DNA of 64,000 nucleotides from Kwoniella bestiolae CBS 10118 (lineage: Eukaryota > Basidiomycota > Tremellomycetes > Tremellales > Cryptococcaceae). This document shows, piece after piece, positions 20,216-31,201 of the stretch. Where the stretch lies: the NCBI RefSeq assembly GCF_000512585.2, contig NC_089243.1, positions 496,001 to 560,000 on the forward strand. Reading direction: 5' to 3'. The notes below the pieces were generated by a model that worked only from the letters and a program-made list of their open reading frames with translations, searched no databases and was not told the DNA's origin. Within the stretch, counting starts at the first letter, position 1. Every line of letters begins with the position of its first letter. The translations under genes and the position numbers were made by a program.

Positions 20216-20491
20216 ATGTCAACAACCCAGTCCTGTTGCTCCACCGTTTACCTAGGTCACGGAGATACCATCACGCACGCACAGTCCGCGACCGATACTC
20301 AAGCTCGAGAGTTCCACTACCTTATGAGTCAAGTCGACTCTCAACCATCATATCCTTATTGGGCGGGTATAACGTGGAGTAATGGCCATGTCAACTATGT
20401 CAAGTATGTGAATATCTCCGAGGAGGGGTTATGGGATCTCAGCGGACCACTCCATAGATTCGGACGGGACAATTCAAGGTATTGGAACTAA
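20216..20491 (+). CDS. Orphan small protein C
   Basis: An intronless 91-aa ORF. It reads STVYLGHGDTITHAQSATDT, then QAREFHYLMSQVDSQPSYPY, then WAGITWSNGHVNYVKYVNIS and EEGLWDLSGPLHRFGRDNSR. The GDTITHA opening matches DNTLTHT of protein A, the YWAGITWSN strand matches SYWAFIFRTN of A, and the QAREF helix and GHVNYVKYVN strand match protein B. This places A, B and C in one family. No known domain is recognised, and there is no secretion signal. The start is the first ATG. Confidence 0.5.
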   Translation: MSTTQSCCSTVYLGHGDTITHAQSATDTQAREFHYLMSQVDSQPSYPYWAGITWSNGHVNYVKYVNISEEGLWDLSGPLHRFGRDNSRYWN

Positions 20492-20793
20492 TTTAGTTGT
20501 AGGTGTTGGTCGAATATAATGGTTCCTGGGATAATCTCAATTTTACAGTTCTGTAGGTTTCTGTAAACTATTTGTCCTGAGATCGGGTTATGATTATGAG
20601 GGGATGTCTTATTCCTCTTTCCAAAACATCCATCATTCAGCATATGTACAGTAATGATTCGAATTTTTTGCACCTGCTACACATTAGCTAAAGCGATGGA
20701 CTGTCATCGTCTATAAGCACAAGCAATCAGCAATGATCCATCCGCATCGAGCAATACGTTTACTATATCACACAGCATATGACAAAATGTGGT
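20492..20793. other. Intergenic, 302 bp, convergent 3' ends
   Basis: This lies between the stop of orphan ORF C and the stop of the minus-strand surface-protein gene. I see only AT-rich 3' flanking sequence. Confidence 0.4.
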
Positions 20794-21932
20794 CTATGCG
20801 TTGAGCAAGTAGAACAGCATAGTTCCTAGTATCCAGAAGCTGATGACAGGTGTGTCGTAATGATGAATAGAAGGTGATGATGAAGATATGGTGATGGGGC
20901 GGGGTGTACCGGTTGGACTGTTTGAGGTATTTCATCTTTCATCAGCCCATTGCTTGCTCAATTCTGGCGGACTGCAATTGCTTACAAGTGAAGCTGAACC
21001 CTCGGTGTACCGGTCGTGAATATCATATCCCCCATCTTCGTCTGCCCACCTTCCGGGGACGATCTAATCCCAACACGGCTGTAAGCCACAATCCCGCACA
21101 TGCGTACGATATGCTGACGAGTCATTGTACTTACGATGTCTGATATATGACGAAATCCAGATCCAACCCTACCACATCATCACCATCAGTTATGCACACA
21201 CATGATGTGCAAAAATGGCGAAGGCCTGCTAGAGAGCGCATGACTCACATCCATACCCCTCGCCTGGGTCAGTCCCATTATACCCCCTCTCATTAGTCAA
21301 AACCACCTCATGTCTCCCCTGCCCCAACGTCGAGTTGGAGTATAAGACCTGCGTGAACACGTCGACAGGGCGATTACCGTTGTTATAGATTTTGGGTGAT
21401 CCGTCGATTGACGTGGAATAATATTCGTGACTATACTTACCGTCAGCGCATACATGTTCTTGGTGTATATACTCCCAGTCCAAGTCCAAAGAGGAGATGA
21501 ACACCCACTTTGACCTGAATGCACCGAAGAGCCATATCCCATTACCTTTGAAAGTGAACTTCATACTGTCCCCTAGGGTGGATGAGGCGTGGAAGGTGGA
21601 ATTGGAATATCGGTCGATAAATGGGTCTCCTGTCGGTAGGACCAATAATCATCAGTGAGATGTCAATATGAATCGATGACAAGCGCACACTGGGAGGACA
21701 GTCAGATGTGATCACATGGAGACCTACCTTCATGATCATCTCCATCCCATTTACCCACGTAGGTCAGAAGAGGCGAAGGGTCATCTAGCGTTATATTCTT
21801 ATTGCCGCTCATCCCGCATCGAGTCTGCGATATCGACGTAGTGCCAAAACGATTTGAAGAGTCAGCAGTATTGACGACCTCGGGCGAGACTGTATATAAA
21901 CTGTTGTTAACTGATTTCCCATGGGATCCCAT
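20794..21932 (-). CDS. Putative GPI-anchored surface glycoprotein
   Basis: A 273-aa protein in five exons: 21932-21728, 21629-21249, 21168-21135, 21063-20986 and 20917-20794. The ectodomain shows a pattern seen in many basidiomycete surface proteins: LLTYVGKWDGD, YSNSTFHASSTLGDSMKFTF, NGIWLFGAFRSKW and a TNERGYNGTDPGEGYGWLDL end. It has several Asn-x-Ser/Thr sites. The last exon is Thr/Ser/Pro-rich and ends with the hydrophobic stretch PVISFWILGTMLFYLLNA, which fits a GPI-attachment signal or a terminal membrane span. An N-terminal signal peptide is missing from the visible start, and an in-frame stop lies just upstream, so either an upstream signal-peptide exon was missed or the start differs. 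The 3' exon junctions are chosen by frame and are moderately certain. Confidence 0.65.
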
Positions 21933-22446
21933 AATACATCATATGAGACCCATAATCAGCCAAAGGACCTCCTGAAGATTTACTGAATAAGCTTTCAAAA
22001 GGTCAAATGGGATCTAGATCCAGCAAGGGGCGAAATCGATTATAGGCTTTACTCCTTATAGTACACACCCACATGACGTCGATACTAGTACCAGTACCTT
22101 TGTGTATATGTTTAGAAAATAATTCAGATTCATCTGGATACTAGGCATAACACAAAGTTAGGAGGGCGGAGTGCTAATTCCAGATTTATTCGATGCCCAC
22201 AGCGCAGACTATATGGCCATCCTTTCTTTGTATTCCACCTGCTTATTGGACTCCATTCGAAGGATATATCCCGTGTGCGCATCTGACGGTCAGTAAGAAT
22301 ACATGAGATGCCTAGCAGGATTCAGTATGGTATTGATGTGTTTGTCAGTGATGATTCCAACTGTCAGTTGAAGAGTAAGAATACAATGGGGCGAACATAC
22401 ATACAGTACATGGCATAACAGTCTATAAACATCTACTCTCTTCCTC
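21933..22446. other. Intergenic, 514 bp
   Basis: This is the upstream flank of the surface-protein gene and the 3' flank of the YTP1-like gene. An undetected signal-peptide exon of the surface protein could lie here, but I found no convincing one. Confidence 0.35.
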
Positions 22447-24681
22447 TTACAATCTGACCCCACCACTCCCACCCGCATTCCCACGATCCATCCAATCAAT
22501 CTCATCTCCCCCTACCTTCCTCCCCTCATCACTCTCACTTTCCCTCTCCGTCAATTCATACGCTTCAGGTCCATCATCATCATCCGCGTTGGCATGTCCA
22601 TTCTGCTCCAATTTTGAATATCCCCTCTCCTCCGCATTGACGTCGTTCTGCTTGTTCAACTGAGCGTTCTTGCCGGAGTTGGAGTATAGGTGGACCAGGA
22701 ATGTTATAATGAGATATAGGAGGAATGAGAGTGAGAAGTCGAAGAGGGCGTAGGAGACGTGATCTATACCCTTTCCATCGGCATTTCGCAACTCCTCGTC
22801 TGTTGCTGACATGAAGAGGGTACTGCGGGAAGAAGCGAAGTCAGCAGCTGCAGTATGAAGCGTTGTTGAATAAAATCCGGATAGGATGGACCACTTACCC
22901 TCCTAAAGTCAAGAGCTAAATCATGATCACACTGTCAGCTACCCTTGATTCTCTTAAGAAATTCAGCTGACTCACGTATGGCGGTAGATGCTGGAAAATC
23001 CTGACTGTCCCAGGTGGCGTAGGTTTATCATTGAGTACGAAGCAGACTTCGATGAGTCGTAATGTCCCAGCGGCGATCAGAGCGTATCCGAATAGTCCGT
23101 GTATCTATGTATGTATAACGAGTAGGTCAGCTCCAACTCGCCCTGTGCCCTTGATGATTACGATGACCCACCTTCGACGAGATCATCAACGCTTGTTCGT
23201 GCGCGCTCATACCCCAACCAGTCATGATGATACTGCACACGCGTCAGCTTTACATTATCTATGTCTCGAGAATTGAAATCAGCTCACATCACAGCAGGGA
23301 CGAACGACCTCTTCCCATTCCTACTCAACCATATACCCAACATACCACCGGCCCACCAAAGGACGCCCTGCGGAGTTCACCTTTGTTAGCTGTGTTCATC
23401 AAATGCATGAGAGAGCAACTCACCATCATGGTATGTTGCATGTCCTTATGCGTCCAAGGCCCACCATGGTGTTCGGTGAAGGTGTTGATGATGCCCTATA
23501 ATCATTCACATCAGACAATCAGGACATCATTTTATGTCACGCCGACGAAAGAAGGAGACCATCAACGATGGAAAGAAAGCGACACCCACCCAAACCATTA
23601 TAACAGAACTATCCAACATCTCCTGACTCCTTCCAGTCCTTTCCAACCACTGATGTCCAACATGCAACATAATAACCATGATAGCTGCGTACCCTATAAA
23701 CGCTGATCCCATAATATAATGGGCGGCACATTGACCCAGATGCCCTCCTCGACAGTATCCCAGCGCAGTGACTACTCCAAATAGCATTTCTAAAAGCACA
23801 GCAAGATTGCTCAGAATTAGTACACGCTTGGCTAGGAGGTTTGGAACGATATGAGAGCGCAGGAGACTTACGGGTCCATCCTAGTACTGGAAAGGTTTTA
23901 CCTATGAATGAATGAAAGGGAACTACCCATGGTCTAATGCTTTTCTCCAATATATGCAATTTGAGGAAAATTCCTAGACCGACTTGCTATGTTTCATAAC
24001 GAGGATTGTCAGCTATCACAAACAACTCGATATTTTACTGGGCGAGCTGAACGGTAAAAGGTCGAGTCAACTCACCGACACCAACACCCATGTGATTATC
24101 TTAGCCATTAACCCGTGAACCTGTACATATCCATTTAAGCTCATTTCCCCCTTGTTACCATGATGGAGTCACAGCTCACAGTCTCAGGATACTGTCTTCC
24201 ACCATGATGATGACCAAAGTACATCCCAACGAAGCAGAGTACTAAGCCATAACGCCATCCAATCAGCTCATGCGTCCCGTGCATAATGAGAAGTGACATA
24301 CCTGTATTTATAGATTGAAGCGGTACGTGGTATTTCGACCTTTTCCCAATATACCAAATCAGCCTTTCTACTATAGCGAGCGGTCGAGGGAGACGCTAGC
24401 TCACTTTGATAGACCCAGGACCATACCTATAGGGAACGATATCCCCCATAAGAAGGTTTGTAGGCCCCCATGCAAGTATATGAGTCCGTCTATGGGTACG
24501 CCCTCATCGATCTGAGTGACATTGTGATGCTCGTGTGCGTGAGCTGTAGTCATCACAAACAATGCATATCAGCTATTATAATCAAGCTACCAGACCTGAG
24601 GGTTGAAAAATGATTGATGTACTCACCATGAGCAGCTGCTAGCACAGCACAGGAAGCGTACAACAAGGTTCTCCTCAGCAT
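22447..24681 (-). CDS. YTP1: YTP1-like multi-pass membrane protein
   Basis: A 462-aa protein in thirteen exons between 24681 and 22447 (first exon 24681-24627, last 22822-22447). It starts with a short hydrophobic leader and a His-rich patch (AHAHEHHNVTQ), then the DUF2427 N-terminal membrane segments (YLHGGLQTFLWGISFPIGMV). The Ytp1 C-terminal domain follows: HILEKSIRPWVVPFHSFIG, LGYCRGGHLGQCAAHYIMGS, FTEHHGGPWTHKDMQHTMMG and IHGLFGYALIAAGTLRLIEV, with about ten predicted spans. Histidine clusters inside membrane segments (GMYFGHHHGGR, EHHGGPWTH) recall haem- or metal-binding cytochrome b561-like architecture; that comparison is inference. The tail is long, acidic and cytosolic. S. cerevisiae Ytp1 has no known molecular function. 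Exon 12 has only 17 nt. Confidence 0.88.
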
Positions 24682-25234
24682 GTTAGTTGTACTCTTCGTT
24701 CCTTTCTTCTCGAAGATGAGCGGCAACACGACAAGCTTCGTTCTTTTGGTCTGTATTTGACTTGGATAGTCTCGAGCTCTACGCTATGTGCTGGGTGATC
24801 CTGTCGATGGGGTGTCCGCTTGCGATGATCACTAGTAGGATAACTAATGAAGAATCAACATTACAAATGAAAGATGCAAGCGAAAACAACAGACAAATTG
24901 GATTTCATGTGATTGATTACGTCTGCCGTAACCACACGCTCGCTCGCTACTCGGCGGTCAAATCCGTCGTCTCCAACTCCGGCTGATGGCCGAGATGGAT
25001 CAGTTATTCCATCCATTTTCACGTACTCACATACTCATGCAAAGGCAGACTAGCAGAAGACTTGCAATATTATCCAACAGCAAGCAGATATGCATATATA
25101 TTCAGATATTGAACACAAATAAACCAACATGTTCAAGACGAAGTAACCATATATACACAGATCTACCTACTGGGCAATACTACGAAAAAGTCAAGACGGA
25201 GAGATATTTGCCCGGGTTCGCCAAATCCTAATCC
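24682..25234. other. Intergenic, 553 bp
   Basis: This contains the promoter of the YTP1-like gene and the 3' flank of HEM1. Around 25080-25180 it is rich in ATAT and ACA tracts. No gene signal is present. Confidence 0.4.
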
Positions 25235-27280
25235 CTATACATAAGGGATAGACGCCAAGGCAGGCCCAGCATCAGCCCCAAGCAAATGGGTCAATCTCTT
25301 TTGAGCCACCTCGACAGCTTCATCCCTCACCACACCCTTCGCACCGTTCGCCAATCGCTTAGGCGCAGATCCATCGTCCAGACCCAATTGAGCGTCTGAC
25401 CAAACATTCTCCACTGGGACAGTGTTGGGTGCACCCACACCGGCTCGTCCACCGATAGCCTTCCAATCTGAGATTCTCTTCAGTTCAAGCTTGTTGAATA
25501 CTGTATCCAACGATTCGACGAGATGAGTGATTTGTTCGGTCGAGTGTCCGGGTGTAGGGGTGATTCTTAATCGTTCTTCCCCGACAGCTACGGTGGGGTA
25601 GTTGATGGATTGAACGTAGATCTGATGGTTGGATAATAACATATCTGACGCTTCTTTTGCCAAGGCTGCATCACCCACAAGGACGGGGATGATATGGGAT
25701 GGATTGGGAACAACGGGGATATCAAGACCGTTCAATTGTCGTTTGACTTCTCGGGTATTGAGCTGTTGTAATCTCCTATCACCCTTGTATTCCCTTTGAT
25801 AAGCGATCGAAGCCTGAGCACCGGCAACTACAGCGGGTGGGAGCGAAGTGGTAAAGATGAAGCCGGGAGCGTAAGATCGGACTACATCGACCAAATCTGA
25901 TGACCCAGCGATGTACCCTCCAACCACTCCATAGGCTTTACCGAGCGTTCCAGTGATGATGTCGATTCGGTCCATGACACTACCCTTGACTGGATCGGAA
26001 GAAAGTCGAGTAGCGAGATGAGCATCGTAATCCAAATGTTCAGCTACACCCGCACCATTAGGACCGTACATCCCAACAGCATGAACTTCATCTAGGAAAG
26101 TGATAGCTCCGTATTTGTCGGCGAGATCGCAGATCGCTTCAATGGGTGCGACAGATCCACACATCGAATAAACACTTTCAAAAGCGATCAGCTTGGGTGT
26201 TTCCTTAGGCACAGCTTTGAGTTTAGCTTCGAGATCGGCCAAATCGTTGTGTTTGAAGATGACCTTCTTGGCGCCAGAGTGTCGAATACCTTGAATCATC
26301 GATGCATGGTTGGAAGAATCGGAGAAAATCACACATCCAGGTAACTTGGCTCCGATCGTGGCGAGGCATGCATCGTTGGCGACGTAGCATGATGAGAAAA
26401 CGAGAGCGGCTTGTTTACGGTGAAGTGAGGCAAGTTCGTCTTCGAGAGAAAGGTGTAATGCACCGTTACCCGCGATGTTACGGGTACCACCTGCACCTGC
26501 TCCGTACCGATCGAGGGTACGTCTGTCCGCGCTTGTCAGCTGCGATGTAGATATGAAACAGTTCAAAGCTGACTCACTTCATGGTACCAAGTACAACAGG
26601 GTTCTTACTCATACCTAAATAATCATTCGCGCACCACACATTCACTTCATCCTTGACATTGGAAGTATGCGCGATCGTAAATTTAGCGGCAAGTCGATTA
26701 ATGTTGTTGAAGTATCGGTATGACCTATTACCACGTATATGATCAGCATCGAGCAATATGAGACTGGTCGATCTCGATCGGAGAAGAGATACTCACTTGT
26801 CTTTGTGTTTCTTTTGCAACTCGGCATCGTAGAACTGTTGATAATCGAATCTGCCAGCAGTACGAGCAGTCTCTACGACATTCACAGCAGCCTCTCTTGC
26901 AGCTTGGGCATGGGGGCATTTGGCAGCCTCGGCATTGTTGAATTGGACATTCTTTTGCTGCGACCCAAAAGATATGCAATTAGCGCATTGACCACTTGGT
27001 TGTTATGCTTGAGTGACACGATCGTTTTCTTTGATACATGTGATCCACTCACCTTGTGCATCTCCTCAACTTCCCTGTTGCCAGCGACCGAAGCATAAGT
27101 CCTAGCTTGAGAGATCGACGCGAGCTTGGGACCCATCATGGGACAAGTCATAGCTTTGGCAGTGAGCGATGAGACATTTGAAGATACGTTGGTGGATGCC
27201 ATCGATCGGAGTGAGCCAGCGGTGGAGTGGCCCAGGAAGGGGCAAACTCCAGAGTATCGGAGGAGTGAAGTTACTTGCAT
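25235..27280 (-). CDS. HEM1: 5-aminolevulinate synthase, mitochondrial
   Basis: The first and rate-limiting enzyme of haem synthesis, condensing glycine and succinyl-CoA with pyridoxal phosphate in the mitochondrial matrix. It has 607 aa in four exons: 27280-27053, 26957-26797, 26724-26579 and 26523-25235. The N-terminal ~110 residues form a presequence with three Cys-Pro heme-regulatory motifs: SGVCPFLG, AMTCPMMG and AAKCPHAQ. The catalytic domain shows YRYFNNINRLAAKFTIAH, WCANDYLGMSKNP, RYGAGAGGTRNIAGN, the PLP-aspartate region ITFLDEVHAVGMYGP and the lysine motif TGTLGKAYGVVGGY. The C-terminus extends about 60 residues beyond the core. CCAAT boxes in the upstream region (27488-27494, 27647-27651) fit Hap-type control. 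Length and order match fungal HEM1. Confidence 0.97.
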
Positions 27281-27908
27281 GGTGGTTGGTGCTCTTTGGC
27301 TTGGTGCGGATGAGATATGGTAAGAAGATGAAGTAGGTAGAGACGAATGAGATGAAGAGGCAAGATGGAGACGAAAGAGAGGGGAATAGAAGTAGAAAAT
27401 CAAAGTTGTGCGATGGGTGACGAGATCAAAGCAACAAGCGAGTCACAGTCACAGTATTCGGAATTATTATTAATTTGTATATGGCACCCAATCACAATCC
27501 ACTCAATTCCCAATTGTGGCAAATCCATCTCCACGGTATCCCTTTCTCCCCTTGTTCGTAGTACGGCCGTTGTCAAGACGACGTATACCTTTGTATCACA
27601 GATTGCTTCCCCTCGTCTCGTCATCCCATGCATCCAAGTTACCCAACCAATATAGGTCTGGGGGAAGGATTGGAACCATTCTTGGGGGTAGTGAAGGGAT
27701 AGACGGATTGGACTAAGCGCAGAACTGGCCACATGTCGACCACGTTTCAAACAGGGGGCAATCGTTATGTCACGTGATATCCGAGATTTCAGCTAACCAT
27801 ACCTTCGAGAGATGTCATGTCTAAAAAGTTGAACATTGTCAAACCCGTGATAGATATTCAGGTTAATCTCTTAGCTTGACTCGCCGTAGCTTAAGAAACT
27901 ACAGTAAG
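27281..27908. promoter_or_regulatory. Divergent promoter region of HEM1 and ELP2
   Basis: This 628-bp region lies between two divergent start codons. It contains CCAATCA at 27488-27494 and CCAAT at 27647-27651, candidate HAP-complex sites that often control haem and respiratory genes in fungi. Assignment is by consensus only. Confidence 0.45.
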
Positions 27909-30847
27909 ATGCGAGTAAATCCCACATACATATCAATAGGTTCCAACCGCTCTTCCTCATGTTCAGCCATCACCCCTAGTGGCTTACTAGCATTCGGAGC
28001 TGGTAAATTGTTGGCTCTGTGGGATACCGAGTCGACTTCTAGCCACGGTGTACAAAGGACATTACCGGGACATAAAGGTCAGATCACCACTGTCAAACTT
28101 GTGTCTTCTTCGTCCGGTGATAAGTTCATATCGGGAGATACCAACGGGGAAATCCGGGTATGGTCCAGCACAGGGGGAGAATGGAAGTGCGAGAAGAGTT
28201 GGACAGCGCATGAGGGCTCATCGATATCTGCTATTGGAATTTCACCTAGCGGATGGATCATAACGGGAGGGTCGGATAGTAAGATTAAAATCTGGGATGA
28301 GGAGTACAAGGAGAAACAGGTTATAAAGCTGGAAAAGGGGAGATTACCTTTGGATTTGGACTTGGCTACTTTACCTGGGTCTAAAGGTATGCTCACTTTT
28401 CTTCCTTACTTCCGAACACCAATGTCTTCATTAGATGTATTAGATACCCGATGATGAGACAAGTCTGATCTGCTTTTGACCTTGCTATAGCCCCAATACT
28501 AGCAGTAGGAGCCACCGACCGTCTCATCCGAATCTACACCCTCACACCAAATCACGAATTCACCTTATCCCTTACGCTAGAGGGCCACGAAGATTGGGTA
28601 CGATGTCTATCATTCACCTCATATCCCTCTCATGATCAGACTAAGGAAGATCTGTTCTTGGCTAGTGGAGCTCAAGATAATTTCATCAGATTATGGAGAG
28701 TTTCTTCTATACCTGCACAGCAAGCTGAGCAGATACAGATAGACGAGAAGAAGGAAGCGTCTGCCGAAGGCTTAGATCTACTAGATGAGTTCGAGAGGAG
28801 GTTAAATGGCGAAGGAAGTGGTCAGATCAGTACCAAGGCTCATATCCTAGCTGTGCAAGATGGTCCCAACCCACTACGATACAACATTACTCTCGAAGCA
28901 TTACTTGTAGGGCACGAGTCAGGCTTAACGAACCTCCACTGGTCATCCCCCTCTCCGACACAGCCAAACCCCCTACTCCTTTCCACAGCTTCCGACAACT
29001 CGCTGATCATCTGGGTTCCCTCTTCGGATGGGATATGGATCCCCGAGCATCGTTTCGGAGCTATAGGAGGAAGGGGCCTCTCGTTCTACGGAGCCATATG
29101 GGGTAAAGGGGGAAGGAGCGTGTTGGCAAGTGGATGGAACGGGGGTTGGGAAAGATGGGTGAAGACTGCCGGAGAAGATGGGGAGGAAGAATGGCAGGTA
29201 AAGAGCGGGACGAATGGACATTATGGGGATGTACAGAGTTTGAGCTGGGATCCGAGGGAGGAGTATTTGATTTCTGTTGGGTGAGTCGGACTGTCCTTTT
29301 TGTTTTTACCTTTGTTCACTGCTTCGCCTCCCCTCTCTCCCTCTCTCCCCTTACTCACCTCCTAAGATCCAAGGCAATGCAGCGACTAACTCAAATCTCA
29401 TATCAGAACCGACCAAACATCCCGAATACACGCTACGACATCCCTCGCCTCCTCATCCACCTCCACCTCACAATGGGCAGAGATCGCTCGACCCCAGATA
29501 CACGGCTACGACATGACAGACATTGCGTTCATCTCCCCCCTGAGATTCATAAGTAGTGCAGATGAGAAGGTAGCCAGAGTGTTCGATGCGCCCGAAGGAT
29601 TCGTAGAGTCGTTGAGGACGTTGGGTGTATCTGAGGGAAGTAAGGCGCAGGAGGGATTGAGACCTAAGGGGGCGACTGTGCCTCCTTTGGGACTGTCCAA
29701 TAGGGCTTTGCAGAAGGGTGAGTTCACGTAGCACAATCCTAGCTGTACCTTGCCCATGCCAACAAGGTTGGTCTTGACATACTTTTAATCTGTCTCAAAG
29801 CTGACTTGCTTGGTTATTGTGATATAGCTCCAGCTCATTCGGACAAAATCGAGAAAGAAGGAATGAACGAAGCCATCATATCCATCTCTCACACTCTTAC
29901 ATCCCTACCCACCGAAGAAGAATTGGCAACCTCAACATTATGGCCTGAGATGGAGAAAATCTATGGACACGGGTACGAACTCGTCTGCGTAGCTTCTTCT
30001 CACTATACTCTCGATCAAGCGGGATCGGAGATCGTCGCGACCTCGTCGAAATCTACCAATCTTGAGCATTCAGGTATACGTCTATACAGTACGAATAATT
30101 GGGAGCTATACGGCGAAGTATTAAAGGGCCATTCCCTGACTGTTACGAGGATCCAATTCTCACATGATGATGATTTGATGTTATCCTGTTCTAGAGATAG
30201 GTCTTGGAGGTTGTTCAAGCATAATAAGGATAGGAAGAGCTACGAGCCAATCGTAGAGCAGGAAAAGGCCCATGCGAGGATGATATTGGATTGTTGTTTC
30301 GCCAAGGGGGATAGTGGAGTCTTTGCGACTGCCTCGAGGGATAAGACTGTGAGTGTTTCTACTGTCTCTGCTATGTTGTTCAAGGAGAGAGAAAAGGGAT
30401 ATACTGATTGGATTGAAATGGTCGCGCTTGTATAGGTGAAAATATGGATACCGACCAACGAAGATAAGTCGAACTGGAAATGTACAGAGACTATCAAATT
30501 CAACGAAGCTACTACCTCAGTGGACATGATACCCTATCAGGATGGGTACCTATTAGCTGTGGGAACTGAGATTGGATCGATGTCGATCTACTCATTGACG
30601 AAGGAGAGTGGTGATATCAAGGCTGAGGTGCTGACTACTTTGGATGAGAGGTACGTTTATCCGAGCTTTGCTTGACGAATGATGCCATGTGGTATTCGGA
30701 GTACGAGATGCTGATCCTCTTCGAACTTGCAGCATATCACACGTTGGACCCGTCAACAGACTTGCCTGGAGGAGACAAGATGGGAAATACCAATTGGCCA
30801 GTTGTAGTGATGATAGGAGTGTGAGGGTGTTCGATATTGAGCTATGA
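27909..30847 (+). CDS. ELP2: Elongator complex protein 2 (WD40)
   Basis: The WD40 scaffold subunit of the Elongator complex, which modifies wobble uridines of tRNAs. It has 809 aa in six exons: 27909-28386, 28491-29280, 29407-29717, 29828-30348, 30436-30650 and 30733-30847. It starts MRVNPTYISIGSNRSS followed by TPSGLLAFGAGKLLALWD, the typical ELP2 opening. WD repeats follow, for example GHKGQITTVKLV, NGEIRVWSS, LEGHEDWVRCLSF, AQDNFIRLWRV, GHESGLTNLHW and GHYGDVQSLSWDP. The ELP2 signatures GTDQTSRIHA, QIHGYDMTDIAFISPLRFIS, SADEKVARVFDAPEGFV and the end SCSDDRSVRVFDIEL are present. The start is the first ATG giving this frame. Introns are 82-126 nt. The gene is divergent from HEM1. Confidence 0.95.
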
Positions 30848-31201
30848 TGAGCAGACATCAACACCAAAGCCTAGTTGGTAGATCGCACTTCACGCATCGC
30901 ACATCCGGTACATATACCATGCATAGTATACACTTGTCAAGTGGTCCATTCCATTCTCGCTCAGTCTTGGCGGGGAGACAGCGTTGTGCCACGTTCGTAT
31001 GATATTGTGCGATTTAAGCTGAATAAGGTAATTTCGGCTTGGTTTTCCCGGTTCCGGATCATTCGACATAGGACATTCGATATCAACCCTGATTCCACCA
31101 TACTCATTCTATATCTCACTCGACCTGTTGATAGCTATCTTCATCTTGTTCATCTCGCTATCGGTTGCTCGTCACCACTCGCCCGGTCGTAAATAGCCAA
31201 G
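30848..31201. other. Intergenic, 354 bp
   Basis: This separates ELP2 from the CCDC47-like gene on the same strand and ends in a pyrimidine-rich leader before 31202. Nothing further is seen. Confidence 0.4.
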
